Source: Alentia gelatinosa
Lineage: Eukaryota; Annelida; Polychaeta; Phyllodocida; Polynoidae
Direction: 5' to 3'
Assembly: GCA_950022655.1 (NCBI GenBank)
Contig: OX465587.1
Coordinates: forward strand, 25,671,716-25,735,715
Length of the DNA: 64,000 nt
The notes beneath the pieces were generated by a model. That model had not been told where the DNA came from. It ran no database searches and saw only the letters and a list, made by a program, of their open reading frames with translations. Made by a program: the position numbers and the translations under genes. How positions within the stretch are numbered: the stretch's first letter is position 1; every line of letters begins with the position of its first letter. Positions 50,301 to 63,400 of this stretch are shown here, in pieces.

Positions 50301-53300
50301 ATCATATTGCGGTTGACTAAAAATGCAAATGTTGCATAAAATCATTCGATGGGAGAATGATCAGGAATTATTAAAATACTAAAGTGTTAGTGATGAAAAT
50401 TACTCACCAAGTGCACACTCAATATTTCCCCCACTTGCCTCTGAATTTGGATTGTGCCAAACCCATCGCCCATCACGACACTCAATACGACCCTCGTTAC
50501 TGATGTTGTATCCTGGCACACATGAGACTTGCATCACCATTTTCACAGTGCCATTCTCAAAATTCTCACGGAGAATTTTTTTGTTTTGAATATAAGGAAA
50601 GGTGGGCTCTACACAAATTCCTTGAAGTGAAGTTAAGTATGATACAAATTATTTAACAAGTGTTGGTTTCAGTCATAATCCTCTATTGTTATAAACATCA
50701 GAATTTGAATAGATAGTGATGGACAGGATTGTGCCAAGTATATTATATAGTGGACAGTGTATAAAGACTCATTAGCTCCTAAAGGAAAGTAAATTTTTCA
50801 AGCATATTCGTTGATATGCATTACTAGCAAGTCGCAGCGATTAAACAATAGATTCTAAATTTATTCTTAGTTTCACTTTCATTGTGGCTCATGTAAATTA
50901 CAGTGTGGCTCAGGTAGATTACTTAGAATACTTAGAATAGTTGTTCGAATTTTATTCATGCAAAACAGGATTATTCAATTGGAACAAAGAATACTCGGTC
51001 GGTGATGAAAATACACAACGAATTCTGCCTAGTTATGCATGAAAACTGGGAATACAAGCCATTTCGTATTTAATCTTAGTAGAAAAGCTTTACATGTGCC
51101 AGACAAATTTTCCTGCTACCACCATACTGATCAATTTCAGGCTTTCAACAATCATTCATGATAGGCAATGATATGGATGAAGGAATATCATTGATGACCT
51201 CATGAATCGAGATTAGTGAAATGTGAGTAGCCTTTGTAACTTATCTCTCAAGCATACCGTAATTATGGAATTAATATGTGATTCTCACTGATAACAAACT
51301 GGGATTAAACTCTACCGCTGGACCAGTCAGCACCACCCCCATCCCCTTGCAACACAGATGATATGTGTTTGACGATAAGCAAATTATGGTTTCACTTTCA
51401 CTTTTAGTCTACATATATCCCAGTCCCAAAACATGTAGTCCTTTTCTGTATGACCTAGAGCAGAAATTGATACGGACGGGTAGTAGGGCAGAAAGAAAGA
51501 AAAAAATTGGGGCGGGGGGAATGTAAAGGAAATTGTTAAGACTGAGAGACTGGACCAGAAAACCCGGCATGAAGTGTGGGAGATGGATAGAAAACAGAGA
51601 TCATTCAAGTTTTAGTGTGAAATGTCACTTACGAACACAACTTCCAAGCTCAGGAGACCATTCGCCAGTTTTCGGACATACACTCCATACTGATCCCAGG
51701 CACGTGTATCCTTCATTACACCTTAAATGAGAAATTTAACGTCAAGGAGTCAAAGCTCATTAGATCTGAGACCCGTTTTACTAGCATGGGGAGTAAAAGG
51801 GAATGGCAAACAGAAGAGCGAGAGCAATCAACGGCACTTACAGTGGAAACTGTAAGGTCTCGTTTCATATACGCCAACATAATGAACGAGGCATTTTATA
51901 AACCTATATCTTATGAATGATTCAATAATTCCAAATTATCCATCGTGTTTTCCCCACATATATCAGTTTTTATTTGACATTTCTACTTGCATTTTCTTTT
52001 AACTACTGAAATGAATATTACCACTGTTGGTGCTGTTGCCATCCTTTCCCATTGCAACACAAAGTGCCGCTATTTGGTTAGTGAGTGCAACTACAAGAGT
52101 TTTTTCATCTTATCAAACAGCTCCCAGAATCCTACATCATTAAGAATGTGAGAATGTGCTTGTCTCATACCTCACTATTGCTGTCGATCCTATGTCTCTC
52201 CCCATCTGAGTTTGTACTGATCCATGCTCAACTTGTGGTTCTTTACATGCTCCTGAAAATTCAACATTTTAACGGAATATGTGGCATTCTTCTTTCCAGA
52301 TTTTGTCATATTCCCCTGCAATATATCCATTACAAATGGATAATATAGTAGATAGATAGAATATTCAACATTTCATAGGGAATATGTGGCATTTTACTTT
52401 CCAGATTTTATCATATTCCCCTGCAATAGGCCTACATCCATTACAAATGGATAAGGGTAGATAGATAAGAGATCTGTATGAAGCCTAACATTAACAAACT
52501 GAACATTAATATGGCAGTGGACACCATGGACATTGCTAATATCGCTAGAGGTCACTTTTCTGCAGGCCTCTCCTTCAGTTTTCACAATGAAGCTTGAAAA
52601 GATGGTTGATGGTATTTTACGCTGTGGCAACAACCAAGGTCGCATCACGAAGAAGTCCTACTCACTTTAAGACATGTGGTATACGATCATAAATGCACTA
52701 AAATGGTCAACATTAGTCATAATTGGAAAGGAATAAGTTTTAAAAAATAGTTACTCTTGCATTCAATCTTCTCTTCCGCTTTGGCCGTCGTGTCCTTCCA
52801 CTGCCACATTGCGTCATCACACCTTATGAGCCCCCTGTGGTGTATGTGGTAGCCCTCCTCACAGGACACTTGTAGTACACGATTATGTGCGAAACTCTCG
52901 TATCTTGTGAAGTCTGGACTGTGCATAATATCTGGCTTCTGACATGGAGCTGCAGTGTTCAAAAGTATACATCATACAAAACCAATACCATGACCAATAT
53001 TAATCTATAGGTTTCATTTGTCTTCCTGAATTGAAGAAATTAGACGTGCATGATTTTCCTTAGACTATATTGGTATGCGACAGTAGAATCGTGATTATAT
53101 GAGAATCTTTTACCTTTACACTCTCCAAATGGTGGTGTCCATTTCCCATCAGCCTCGCAAATGCTCAGCTGGGTTCCTGAATATGTATACCCCTGGTTAC
53201 ACCTGAAGATTTCAACTAGATTGTAAGTGCGATGCACAGGGAAAGGTAATAAAAAGTATCAGTGATAGTAATCGTTTAACATAATTACGAATTATGAAAT

Positions 53301-55925
53301 TGGATATAGTAGGCGTGGGTGGGTGAATGATACTGTTATAATGTTCAGATAATGTGTGCAATGAGGGGCCTGTGTTAGGAGAAGGGATCTGGTGAAGTGG
53401 TTTGTGGGTTGGTAATCTATGCAATTTGAAGGTAGGTAGGAGTGTGTGTAGGTGATTTACGTAGGCATATGGGACGTGACAGTGATAGAGATGAATCTTA
53501 CCCCAAATGTAATGCATAAGAAATTCCTTTCTTTTACCTCGAATTTGAAATAAATATTTCATACCTCGTTCTTGCAAATGACATCAGGGAATTTCCTCGA
53601 GCCGTTAGCACTGTCCCATGTTGCACAAAGGGTTCTGGACAAATATCTGATAAAATAAACGTGCACTTCCTATATTAGTATTTCAATAAACCATTCCGGT
53701 ATGTAATATGAGAAAACGTGGTTACGTGACTTCTCGGTCATTTCATGAAAACAATATGGCCCTCCCGCCGCGGCATCGGGCCGTATTTTTTCATCGAGTG
53801 ACCTCCAACGGCCACCATACGGGCTCAGTCACTACGTTTTCTTATTACTACCTACCTCCTACTCGTTTAAAACCGATTTTATCAACTTTTCTGTTCCAGG
53901 AAAAGTCAATACACTATGGCCCGCTGTCATGGCGGACGTGAACATTATTTATATTATTATATACCTGTGGTAGTATATCCTACACATACTGCCCGCTCCT
54001 ACCCATGTCGTATTTATACCCGTACGACACCTAGGTGACGTACGGGGTATGTATGTGGCGTACGGGGCATGTACGGCGGCAAAATCCAAATATTCCCCAG
54101 TAGCAAAGTTAAAAATTCGATATTTTAAGGTATATAATAATAGAGAAACAGGCTGACTGTCTCCGTACGGATAAAATACTTGGTAAAATCGGCGATCAGA
54201 TGAACCTCTGCCTCCGGCATCGGTTCATCTGATCGCCGATTTTACCGCGTATTTTATCTGTACGGAGACAGTAAGCCTGTTTCTCTATATTATAATGTAC
54301 CTGTGGTAGGATACCCTACACATACTGCCCGCTCCTACCCATGGCGTATTTATACCCGTACGCCACACTGTGACGTACGGGGTATGTGATCACGTGACCA
54401 GGTAAAATTTCGCCATTTTTAGGTATATAATAATACGAAAACAGGCTGACTGTCTTCGTACGTCAAAATACTTGGTAAAACTGTTGATCACATACATCCC
54501 GTTGCCTACGGCATCGGGATGTATGTGATCAACAGTTTCACCGCGTATTTTTGACGTACGAAGACAGTAAGTCAGTTTCCGTATACTACACCCCTAGCAG
54601 CGGGCAGTATTTCACATCCATTCGGGCATAGGTGTATAGTAATACGTATTAAACGTGGTTACTGAGCCCGAATGGATGGCCGTTCGAGGTCTTTTTAAAC
54701 CATAAATACGTCCCGACACCACAGGTGGAGGGATGTATCTATCGCATAAAAAGGCTTAGAATGGCATCCCTTCTGACTCAGTCACTACGTTTTCTTATTA
54801 TTACATACCTAAATATAAAAAACCCGCCTTTTATGTACTTATTAAATGTACCAATTGACCCAATGGTCACAGTGGGCCCGAATATTCATTACGGGTGCAG
54901 TACGCCCGAACATTTTTCATATTGCACCCCTAGCAGTGGGTAGTATTTCATAGACGTTCGGCCATAGGTATGTAATAATATACGGAAACTGGCTTACTGT
55001 CTTCGTACGTCAAAAATACGCGGTGAAATTTTTTATCACATACATCCCGATGCCAGAGGCAGAGGGATGTATGTGATCAATAATTTTACCAAGTATTTTG
55101 ACGTACGAAGACAGTCAGCCTGTTTTCGTATTATTATATACCTAAAAATGGCAAAATTGTACCTGGTCACGTGATCACATACCCCGTACGTCACACTGTG
55201 GCGTACGGGTATAAATACGCCATGGGTAGGAGCGGGCAGTATGCGTAGTTCATATAGCCACAGGTATATAATAATAAGCGTGTGATCCACCAAGCCTCAG
55301 CAAGAGCCAACCGATGGTATTGTACCGGTACCCACAATTACTGGCCTATACACTAGTGGACTCTTGGACAGGTGACACCCGCGAGTCACTGTCCCGCGAA
55401 CGGAGACAGAATACTCAGAAAGATTGGCACTCTGGGTGAAATCCTAACAGTTTTGTCTGTAGTGGTGGGGGTGGTTGGGGGTCTAATTGGTGATAAGGCA
55501 GAGAGAAACTCTCAGATGTCCCACCACCCTGAGCTAACCCTCTCTTCCTCTATACTTTCTCTATACTCGTTGATCGAATGAACGGGAAAAGAGTGAAGCA
55601 CATTGACACCACCAACGACCACCAGCAGGCGGGACATCGCCCCCGTGGGGCATCGTCTACTTTTAGACTGAACCACAGGCTTATCATTTGCTGTTTTATA
55701 TATACACAATTTTTGCATGGTAGACCTAAGACTTCAATAAATAGGATAATGATATAAAGCTGAATCTTTTAAATTAAGAACAAATCATTTATATTGAATA
55801 CCTATACATGTCTATGAATTATTTATAATCTGTTGTATTTCACAATATATAGATGAAAAAAGTAACTGACCTTCAAAACACATGCTATATGATAGTAGGA
55901 GAAGGAGAATAACCGTTCGAAACAT
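47308..55925 (-). CDS. secreted or surface protein with four sushi (CCP) domains
   Basis: Exons on the minus strand: 55925-55871, 53646-53565, 53202-53114, 52949-52755, 52252-52171, 51721-51633, 50620-50408, 47737-47714, 47393-47308. All have GT-AG borders and joining phases; 304 residues. Exon 1 encodes a signal peptide (MFRTVILLLLLSYSMCF). CCP1 comes from exons 2+3 (CPEPFVQHG, then CNQGYTYSG, W, GECK), CCP2 from exon 4, CCP3 from exons 5+6 (CKEPQVEHG, CNEGYTCLG) and CCP4 from exon 7. Exon lengths 82/89/195 then 82/89/213 show that a three-exon unit was duplicated. Exon 8 is a 24-base microexon. The last exon ends in a hydrophobic stretch (VLMAWVFAATFNFF), possibly a GPI-type signal. CCP domains bind proteins in complement, adhesion and pattern recognition; the ligand here is unknown. 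The last two exons are the least certain part. Confidence 0.82.
53704..53847. mobile_element. foldback hairpin, family D
   Basis: An imperfect hairpin of about 144 bases: GAGAAAACGTGG at the left and ACTACGTTTTCTTATTA at the right, inner arms AATATGGCCCT and GGGCCGTATT, apex around GCCGCGGC. It lies in the first intron of the sushi gene and is related to 54639-54802. Confidence 0.75.
53951..54285 (+). mobile_element. bipartite foldback element, family C, copy 1
   Basis: The module 53951-54142 is bounded by ATATTATTATATACCTG and AAGGTATATAATAATA. It is joined to a 143-base hairpin (54143-54285): two 64-base arms with four mismatches and a 15-base loop containing GCC-TCC-GGC. Confidence 0.9.
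54286..54581 (+). mobile_element. bipartite foldback element, family C, copy 2
   Basis: The module 54286-54435 starts TATATTATAATGTACCTGTG, is homologous to copy 1 and ends AGGTATATAATAATA. It is followed by a hairpin 54436-54581 with loop GCC-TAC-GGC. Outer arms match copy 1; inner arms (GATCACATACATCCC) differ. Confidence 0.9.
54639..54802. mobile_element. foldback hairpin, family D-like
   Basis: Left arm TTAAACGTGGTTACTGAG and right arm CTCAGTCACTACGTTTTCTT enclose partly complementary inner arms (ATGGATGGCC against GGCATCCCTT region). Decayed. It lies between family C copies 2 and 3. Confidence 0.6.
54983..55276 (-). mobile_element. bipartite foldback element, family C, copy 3 (inverted)
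   Basis: The hairpin 54983-55129 (loop GCC-AGA-GGC) is followed by the module 55130-55276 in reverse orientation. It forms a long inverted repeat with copy 2 (54301-54581), so the pair could fold into a cruciform of nearly 300 bp per arm. Confidence 0.9.
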
Positions 55926-57002
55926 CTTTCGTTCAAGTAGTCAATGATATAGGCATGACGATATAGGCATGAATGACCTTAAAGTTGATCGTGTGACATA
56001 GTTATAGGCGTTAGATCGGAATGCTAGATTAACAAATCATTTTGACGCACGTCAAATTTCCGTGATCAAGATAAGACTTTCTTATAGATTACCTATATAC
56101 ACGTACGTTTGATCTTTTTTCTGTGACTACTGAAATTTCACTTCATAGCTTCACTTCGTATCTTAATAACTTTTGAATCGTGGCACTCATGGGTCTTTTT
56201 TCTTTCAATAAACCAGTCTGAACAGAAGCACTCCCAGACAAGACACCTGTAGGTGGTGCAGTGCCGACGAGTGGTGCTGTGACTTGATAGTCACCAAACG
56301 AATATATATGTGCGGTTCTCATTCAGTATTGCACTTGTGATCGACGATAGCTAGCTCCTGGGTGCGATGTGCGGGTTACTAATACTTTCAATTTTGAACA
56401 AGAGATGGTTTCTGGTGGTAGGCAAACCCTGATGCACTGCTCACTGACCACTGGTGGGGTAAAACGGTAGATAATTTGAAGGAACCGCAGAAAGATTCAA
56501 AATATGAGAGTTACAGAGAATCTAGGGTTGCGAATTATACACATGAAACTCTCCCCCTACATCCATATATGGGTGCAACAAAAACCTCCCTCCAATTGAT
56601 CAAGTCCATGTATATACATGTACATACATGTACGAAAAGTGCAGGTTTCAGGAAATGTTAATATTGATAGATATTCCTGCAGTCAGTTGATAAGTGATAA
56701 GTATTCCTCCATAGGGGCTTTTATCTGATTTCGAATAAAGAACATGTATATCTGTGCCGGGCTTCTCATACCCATCATCCCTATTGTCCTTTTCAGGGTG
56801 TTCCCCGCGCAGTGAGACGCTGATACAAAATTTATGGTTGTATTATAGTTGTACTCAATACACTTATAGCGTCATCACATTGATAACGTAAGCACATTGA
56901 TAACTTTGGCATTTATGTGACACATATCTGTCACGATTTAGGGCTGAAGTCTATCTTCGATCGTGAAACTATGTGGTCGGAGATGATATCACCATGTACT
57001 AA

Positions 57003-57190
57003 GGGGCCATCCATAAAGTACGTACGCACTAAGGGAGGGTGGGTGGGTCAATTTTTTTGAAAATTTTGCATATGCTCCCTCTTTGTTCTATTGCGTACAA
57101 GATCGGGGGGGGGGGGGGTTGGGGTTGGGGGGTTGGGGGGGGGGGTCAAAAATTTCAGAAATTCTGCGTACATACTTTATGGATGGCCCC
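57003..57190. mobile_element. MITE, GGGGCCATCC termini, TAA target duplication, G-rich core
   Basis: GGGGCCATCCATAAAGTACG and its inverse bound the element, with one mismatch in the terminal repeats (GTACGTACGCA against TGCGTACATAC). TAA flanks both sides (57000-57002, 57191-57193). A three-base TWA duplication and GGG/CCC ends are typical of PIF/Harbinger-derived MITEs. The core holds G-runs from about 57104 to 57145 that could form G-quadruplexes. Confidence 0.85.
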
Positions 57191-57281
57191 TAATGCCCTC
57201 CACCGCTGGAATGAGATTACGGCGTTGTAATATTCTACCTGGATTCCAAAAGAAAATGGCGTTATTTCTTTATCAGGTAAC

Positions 57282-57287
57282 TTTATT
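57282..57287 (-). promoter_or_regulatory. candidate polyadenylation signal of the PhyH gene
   Basis: AATAAA on the minus strand, about 150 bases past the PhyH stop codon. Position fits; use is not shown. Confidence 0.45.
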
Positions 57288-57438
57288 TCTCTTGAGAGGA
57301 AACCGTTTACTACTTTCGGTTTATACAATGGGATGAAGATCTTTCTGCGGTTTGGGTCAAAGTATCAGTTATAGAAGCACATTTCTACTTTCATTTCACT
57401 CTCACAATGAGGGGTCCTACACTGATAAAGTTATCGTT

Positions 57439-60400
57439 TTAATGAAAGCCAGTCTTCTTCCGTTCTGCTATGACGGTTTTATCTGTTGAAGGATCCAGGA
57501 CATCTTTACCGGACAGGTCCATATTTGTGCAGGTCCTGATGGCTTCATTTGGTACCTGTAAGAAAAAACATCATTGTAAAATGGGTAATCTCTCTCCCAT
57601 TTTGTATAATCAAAGATATTCTATCGTTTATTAATGTCATCTAATTTGGGTTTGTCAGTGTTGAAGGTTGAAACTACATTTACGTATAAGGCCTGGCGTC
57701 CACCTACTGCGATAGAAATCTAGACCTACCGATATGGCACCGATACAAAAAGTAAATATCGGAGACATATCGGGAAGGTGCAAAATCGTAGACATGTGTC
57801 TAGACATGCCAATCAACCACGCATTGTATGGGGTTTTATCTGTGTCTAATCGCAGAAACGTGGTCAACTGCCCCAATATTAGGTGACCTTCCGACGCGAT
57901 TTTGATTTTGTATCGGGAGTTGCATCGTAGACCATATCGGAGCCATATCGTAGTAGGTGGACGCCGGGCCTAAAGAATTTGTTTCAATATCACGGGATGC
58001 TCCACCAAGCTGGTGGCATGGCGTGAAATAGCCAGTAATTATCCAAGAGGCCTATCTGGGAAAGGCATTGGTTGTAGCGCTGGCAGTAGTTGATTGCTGA
58101 TTTCAAATGGCAACGTATAGTCTATGGACACTGTATTCTCTAGAGTCTTATGTCCATGTACAGTCTAATGCAAACGGACATCGCGCTAGATGCGATGTGG
58201 TTATCATGGATAGAAAAACTGCAAATGGGTATCAAACTGACTCGTTACATTAGAATAGCTTCGGAATAGCTGTCATTGTAGTCTAAATGCGCTGTGCCTT
58301 CTAGCGGATGGCCAGGGAACCGGCGTAGGAAAAGCATAAATAATATGCATGTACATGTATATATGGGTACATTACCTCTAAAGACGAAATGCTTGTCCTA
58401 ATATATTATCCTGATCAGGAATATGCTGTATGTTGTATTTATATTCATATAACACATCTAATATATATGGAATGTAACTGAGTTAACATGTTCAATGTAT
58501 CTAATTCATAATCATTTTTACCATAACTAGTGGTGTATAGTTGGGGTGATGGTGTTTTATGACTGGGTCATTATCCGCCCTGTTGTAGGCTACCAGGAAG
58601 CACCATCTGCGCATGTCTGAATCATTCTTCTGACTCGTGTGGAGCAAGTTACAATGGAAGAACAGACAGTCACCTGAAAAGAGTACCATTATAGACGTTC
58701 ATTTTTCAGTTAGATGTCGAATATATAATGTAATGTGGAAAAGTGGTATTCATCAAAACCATCTTCACTTGAGTATGCAAAGTAGTGCCATGTATAATGA
58801 CGTTTATAGGGCATGCTCCACCCAGCATGCGCTTTGACATCAAATGAGCGCCGCATGAGTATAGAGACCAGTGCAGTGGAGCAAGTCACATGCCCACCGG
58901 TGGCAGCCATTCGCATTCGGCAGTTACTTGCTGGTTACGGGCGCCACCAGTGGCAACCGGACCGCTGTGTTTGTACACTATTGATAAGCCTGTTTGGCAG
59001 ACATCTGTGCGGAGTTTCATTTATGGCAGTCCAATGGAAGACCCCTCTTATTCAACTGATATGATACTTACACAAGGCAGTTATTCATATTTTTGATCTA
59101 ATGATCTGCATCATGTTTTTCAAGTTTACCATGGTCATTCCCTTAATGAAACATCTGAAATGCATCACTCTATAGTTGTCGAATTTTCCATAGACAATAC
59201 AGAGTTAACATGAATCCTTTTACCCGGCTCAAGACAGACGAAGGTATGGGGGAACTGCTTGGTGATCTCAGACACTCTCTGCATGTCGGCCATGGTCTGT
59301 CCAGCCTGCATCACGTGTTCAATCCTCCCACAGCGGTGTGAACCAATCAGTACCTAGACAGAACAAGGTTATAGATAATAACACCGTGGTCTATCATTAC
59401 CCTATTCCTTGATCCTAATTCCTATCAGCTGATCAAAGCATAAATATTCAAGTAGTAAGGTAATGTGAAATATTTAAAAGAGTAAGACGAAATAATGTGT
59501 GTTTTTGTACAATACATGTTATGAAGCAGAAAGGTGGCATTGACTTCATCAAAGTAGGATTTTCCCCTACAATGAGATTGGTTTAGGGAATAAAATGGGA
59601 AATGAGTGAGAATATATATATTTTTCACTTAAGGCTCCGGTCCGGGCAGTCAAATAGCACATGCAAATTTATACGTTTTCTTGCAACATCAAACTTCACC
59701 ATGCATGTGAATAAATCAAAGTGTTTTGATGAGTTTTCATAGAAAATCTTAAGTTAACGGTCGGTCGGTGCAAACACGGTCTTGATAGAGACAGTAAATT
59801 AGTTATGTACAGAATATCAAATATCAAAGAAATACAAATAGCAATTATCAGTAGATCATGAGTATAATGAATTGCTTTTACGTTAGTTACATAACATACA
59901 ACTCGGAAGTTATGGGCAGGCTATATGTCTTATCATTATTGAGTATTAGTTGTCGTTGTAGGATTGACAAGATAATTGATTGGTTGATAAATTCGATATA
60001 AGGAAGTACAAATGCATGTACAAACTTCTGGGTTTATAAGGTTCGATAGGGACATTATTTAATCAATGTAAATAGTGTCTCTTATCAATTTATTCCACTT
60101 TAAAGCTACTCCTACATATACAAATGAAATGGGAGGGATCTAAACAGGAGGGGCTAGGAGAAGCAAGAGGAGCTACAGCAAGAGGTAACATCGAGAAATA
60201 GAGCTGCATTGGGACCCACCTCCAAACAGCCATTTTCCTTTACACACCGATCCATGGCAATGAAGGCCGTCATCATGTCCGGTTTGAGGCATCCATTCTT
60301 ATACCAGTACCTGATGAGACAAGGACTGCAGTACAAATATCTTATCGCGAGCCACGTAGAAAGGTTTGAATCGATGATTACTTATTTCAGGAAGTATAGA

Positions 60401-63400
60401 GGAATTTATCTGACTAACCATATTGGCCAATTACTATAAAATCTGAAGTCATCCTTTCTCCTGAGAGTAAGATAACATTAAACAGCGGTTAACGACATTG
60501 GATATGTTTGATGTTTGCCCATTACCCGTAATCCTGGTGCCAAAGGTGTTTTCCACCCGTGCGGGGTTCTTTCATCATCAGTTTCGTGTGGTAGTGGTAT
60601 ACCTCACCGCCCAGCAACTGGTAGAATATTACGGAATAAAATCATTATTGGCAAGAATTGAAAACTTCCCATGATATATCCAAGAGCTTCCCTTCTCAAT
60701 TCTTTTTTTTTTTTTTTTTTCAGTACTGTAAGTGGGTACATATCCGGACTCTGCCTTGCAGTTATTCTGGCCGGCATTCATCATTATAGAACAATTCTTA
60801 ATCAGAAACATGGATAGTCTAGTAGTAGTTATTTACATAGATGAACGTGAGGTAATAATGAGATTATGTAATGAGATTTACAATCATGATCAATACCTTG
60901 CGATTTGGTGAAACCACTCGTATCAATCGGTCAAAATTTCTTGTACCATTTTTGTTTTAGATACCTTTTATAGCCATACATTTTGTCATTTTGGACCTGT
61001 ACCGGAAGTTTGTTCCACTCCATCATGCCTTCGTACATAGGACTTTTTCTAAAAAAGGATGTCTTAGGCCTGCTGAGTTTTATGTTTCTTTTAAATTGTG
61101 CTCTAGTTTTAGGTTCATTAGTCATCTCAACACCGCTAGCTATCTTTCTCATTAACAATAGTTTCAGGTACATACGCCTTTCAGCCAATTTCTGGACTGC
61201 GCATAATTCATGGAGTCTGTCAGTAGAGTGTTCCCCATTCTGGTTCTTGTGCAGATTCTGAGTGCTCGGTTTTGAGCCTTTTGTAATTTGTTCGCATTAG
61301 CTTGTGATGCACCACCCACAAAATATCCACAATAATCAAAAATAGGGCCAATTAGCGTTTTGTAAATCTTAATACTTGTCGTCTTATCTATATATGTCCT
61401 TATCTTGGATAGTTTAAACAAACCGTAATTTACCCTTTTCAGTGTTCCCGCAATACAGCGTTCCCAACTCAGACATTCATCCACAACTACTCCCAAATAA
61501 GAGTAAAAGCTACAATACGGTAGCGCAGTCCCGTCAACTAGTATCGGGGGAATCAGCTGTCTGTTTGCCTTTTCTAGATTCAGTTTAGCCCTTGAGCCGT
61601 ATAAATTTTTTTTTGTCTTGTTGACATTTATCTTCATAAAGTTCTCCTTACACCAGGAGCATAATTTATCAATATCCGTTTTTAATACAAATGTCTACCT
61701 AAGATAATACGTTCGGACACACACAGGATCATCACACCACAGGGTTCTTTGCTATATAAGGTCTCTTCGTATTTTTTTCGTGAATAAAACGTATATTATT
61801 GAAATATAAGAGTTTTCATAAAACGTAAAAACAACTGCAATAACTGAAAAAAAAGATGTTATTGAACATATATTTAAACCTGAGAGATTTCAGCCCATTG
61901 GTGCATCCAGTCATGTGGTGGGTACCCAATCTATAGCGTCCCTTTTTTCCGTAGTGGGTACCACCCACACACACACACACCCCACCCCTACAAAGACCGG
62001 GGTGTACCCAGAGGAAATACATTTTCACCTAATTATAACTGAAATAACATGAGGTTACTTGTTGGTAGATGGGTCTTTCAGGTGGTAGCGCGCACGCATT
62101 CGTATTCTAACAAAAAATTGCACACCCGAGCTGAGAAGATCGCAAGGGTAAACCGGAGTGTACAACGGAGGGGTCTCACCTGTTCCAGGTATATATATAA
62201 TTTATTATCCACCTAATACAAAGTGTCCATAGAAAACACATAGGGAGTTTGTATGGACATACCCGGCGCATACAGATATGTTGTATGCTCCGGGTGGCGC
62301 ATACGGAAAAATAGTGCGTATGGGAAAATAGTGCATAACTAAAATGAACTGATATCGACATGCCACTTGCCCAGAAAAGGTGGATAATAAATACAATATA
62401 GACTGGTTTCAGATAAAAGCGATTGTATGCTACTCGGAGTTGTCTCTCCGCAATATCCTCGCATACGCTCGGATATTACTACGCATCAACTCCTCGGAGC
62501 ATACGGCCGCTTGTATCTGAAACCAGTCTATATTGTGTATGTATTCCCACAGCTATAAGGAAGTTAGTGGGCGTATAACATAACCTTATCTCAAGTTCAA
62601 GTACATGTATTCGTATTCTGAAAACCCACTTCTACCCACTTGATGATATTCATATCATTCATTGATCGTCTGGTCAACTGGTTTGACGAAAATAATCTCA
62701 GATTGAATCCTAGTAAAAGTAAGGTTATGTGGTGTATGCCAAATAATAAACAAGACCATGCTGATAAACCTGCGTGTGTCATAGAAGGAAATCGTCTAGA
62801 GAGTGTGCCTTTTTTCAAATACCTGGGTATTACGATAGATCAAACATTGAGCTTTAATAAATACTTTGAGAACACCAAGCGCGACTTCCAAAACAAGTTA
62901 TTTAAGCTTCGAAAGCTGCGTTACTGCATTGATGCTAGCACAGCTGTCGCAATTGTTAAAACAATGCTTTTGACAAAACTAGAGTACTGCGACTTCGTCG
63001 CTGTTGCACTCAATGCCGCCCAACGGAAAAGTCTACAAACACTAGTAAATAATGCCCTGAGAGTCTGTTATAGAATCAGTCTGGCCGATAGAGTCGAAGT
63101 TGGCTCTCTCCTTGAGAGAGCAAACCTGGATTTTCTTTCGGAACGAAGAACTAAACACTTGCTCTCTATCATGCACTGGTGGGCTTCAAACCAGGAAAAT
63201 CTAGTTAAGAATAGGACGGAGGGTCCCCATACACGAACTCAAAATAAAATACAGATAAACCCAAACACCCAAAAACTGACATGTTCAAGAAATCGCCTCT
63301 TTATTATGGATCAAGAGTATGGAGTGAACTGAACCAAGATATTCAAGCGACCATTAATCATGTATCTTTCAAACAAAAGGTGAGGGGCCTCTGCCTGGTT

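Larger units (their letters stand above)
55926..57438. other. spacer between the PhyH gene and the sushi gene
   Basis: This should contain the promoter of the sushi gene (minus strand). A 13-base direct repeat GATATAGGCATGA lies 18-43 bases upstream of its ATG. The spacer also holds the MITE at 57003-57190 and a candidate polyadenylation signal of the PhyH gene at 57282-57287. Confidence 0.5.

Noticed and set aside
38046..55925. A single receptor gene joining the sushi domains to the death domains
   Set aside because: The sushi gene reaches a stop codon at 47308 in phase, and no in-phase exon or membrane segment linking the two was found.
57655..57876. 73-codon minus-strand frame
   Set aside because: It lies wholly inside the TAA-flanked MITE.
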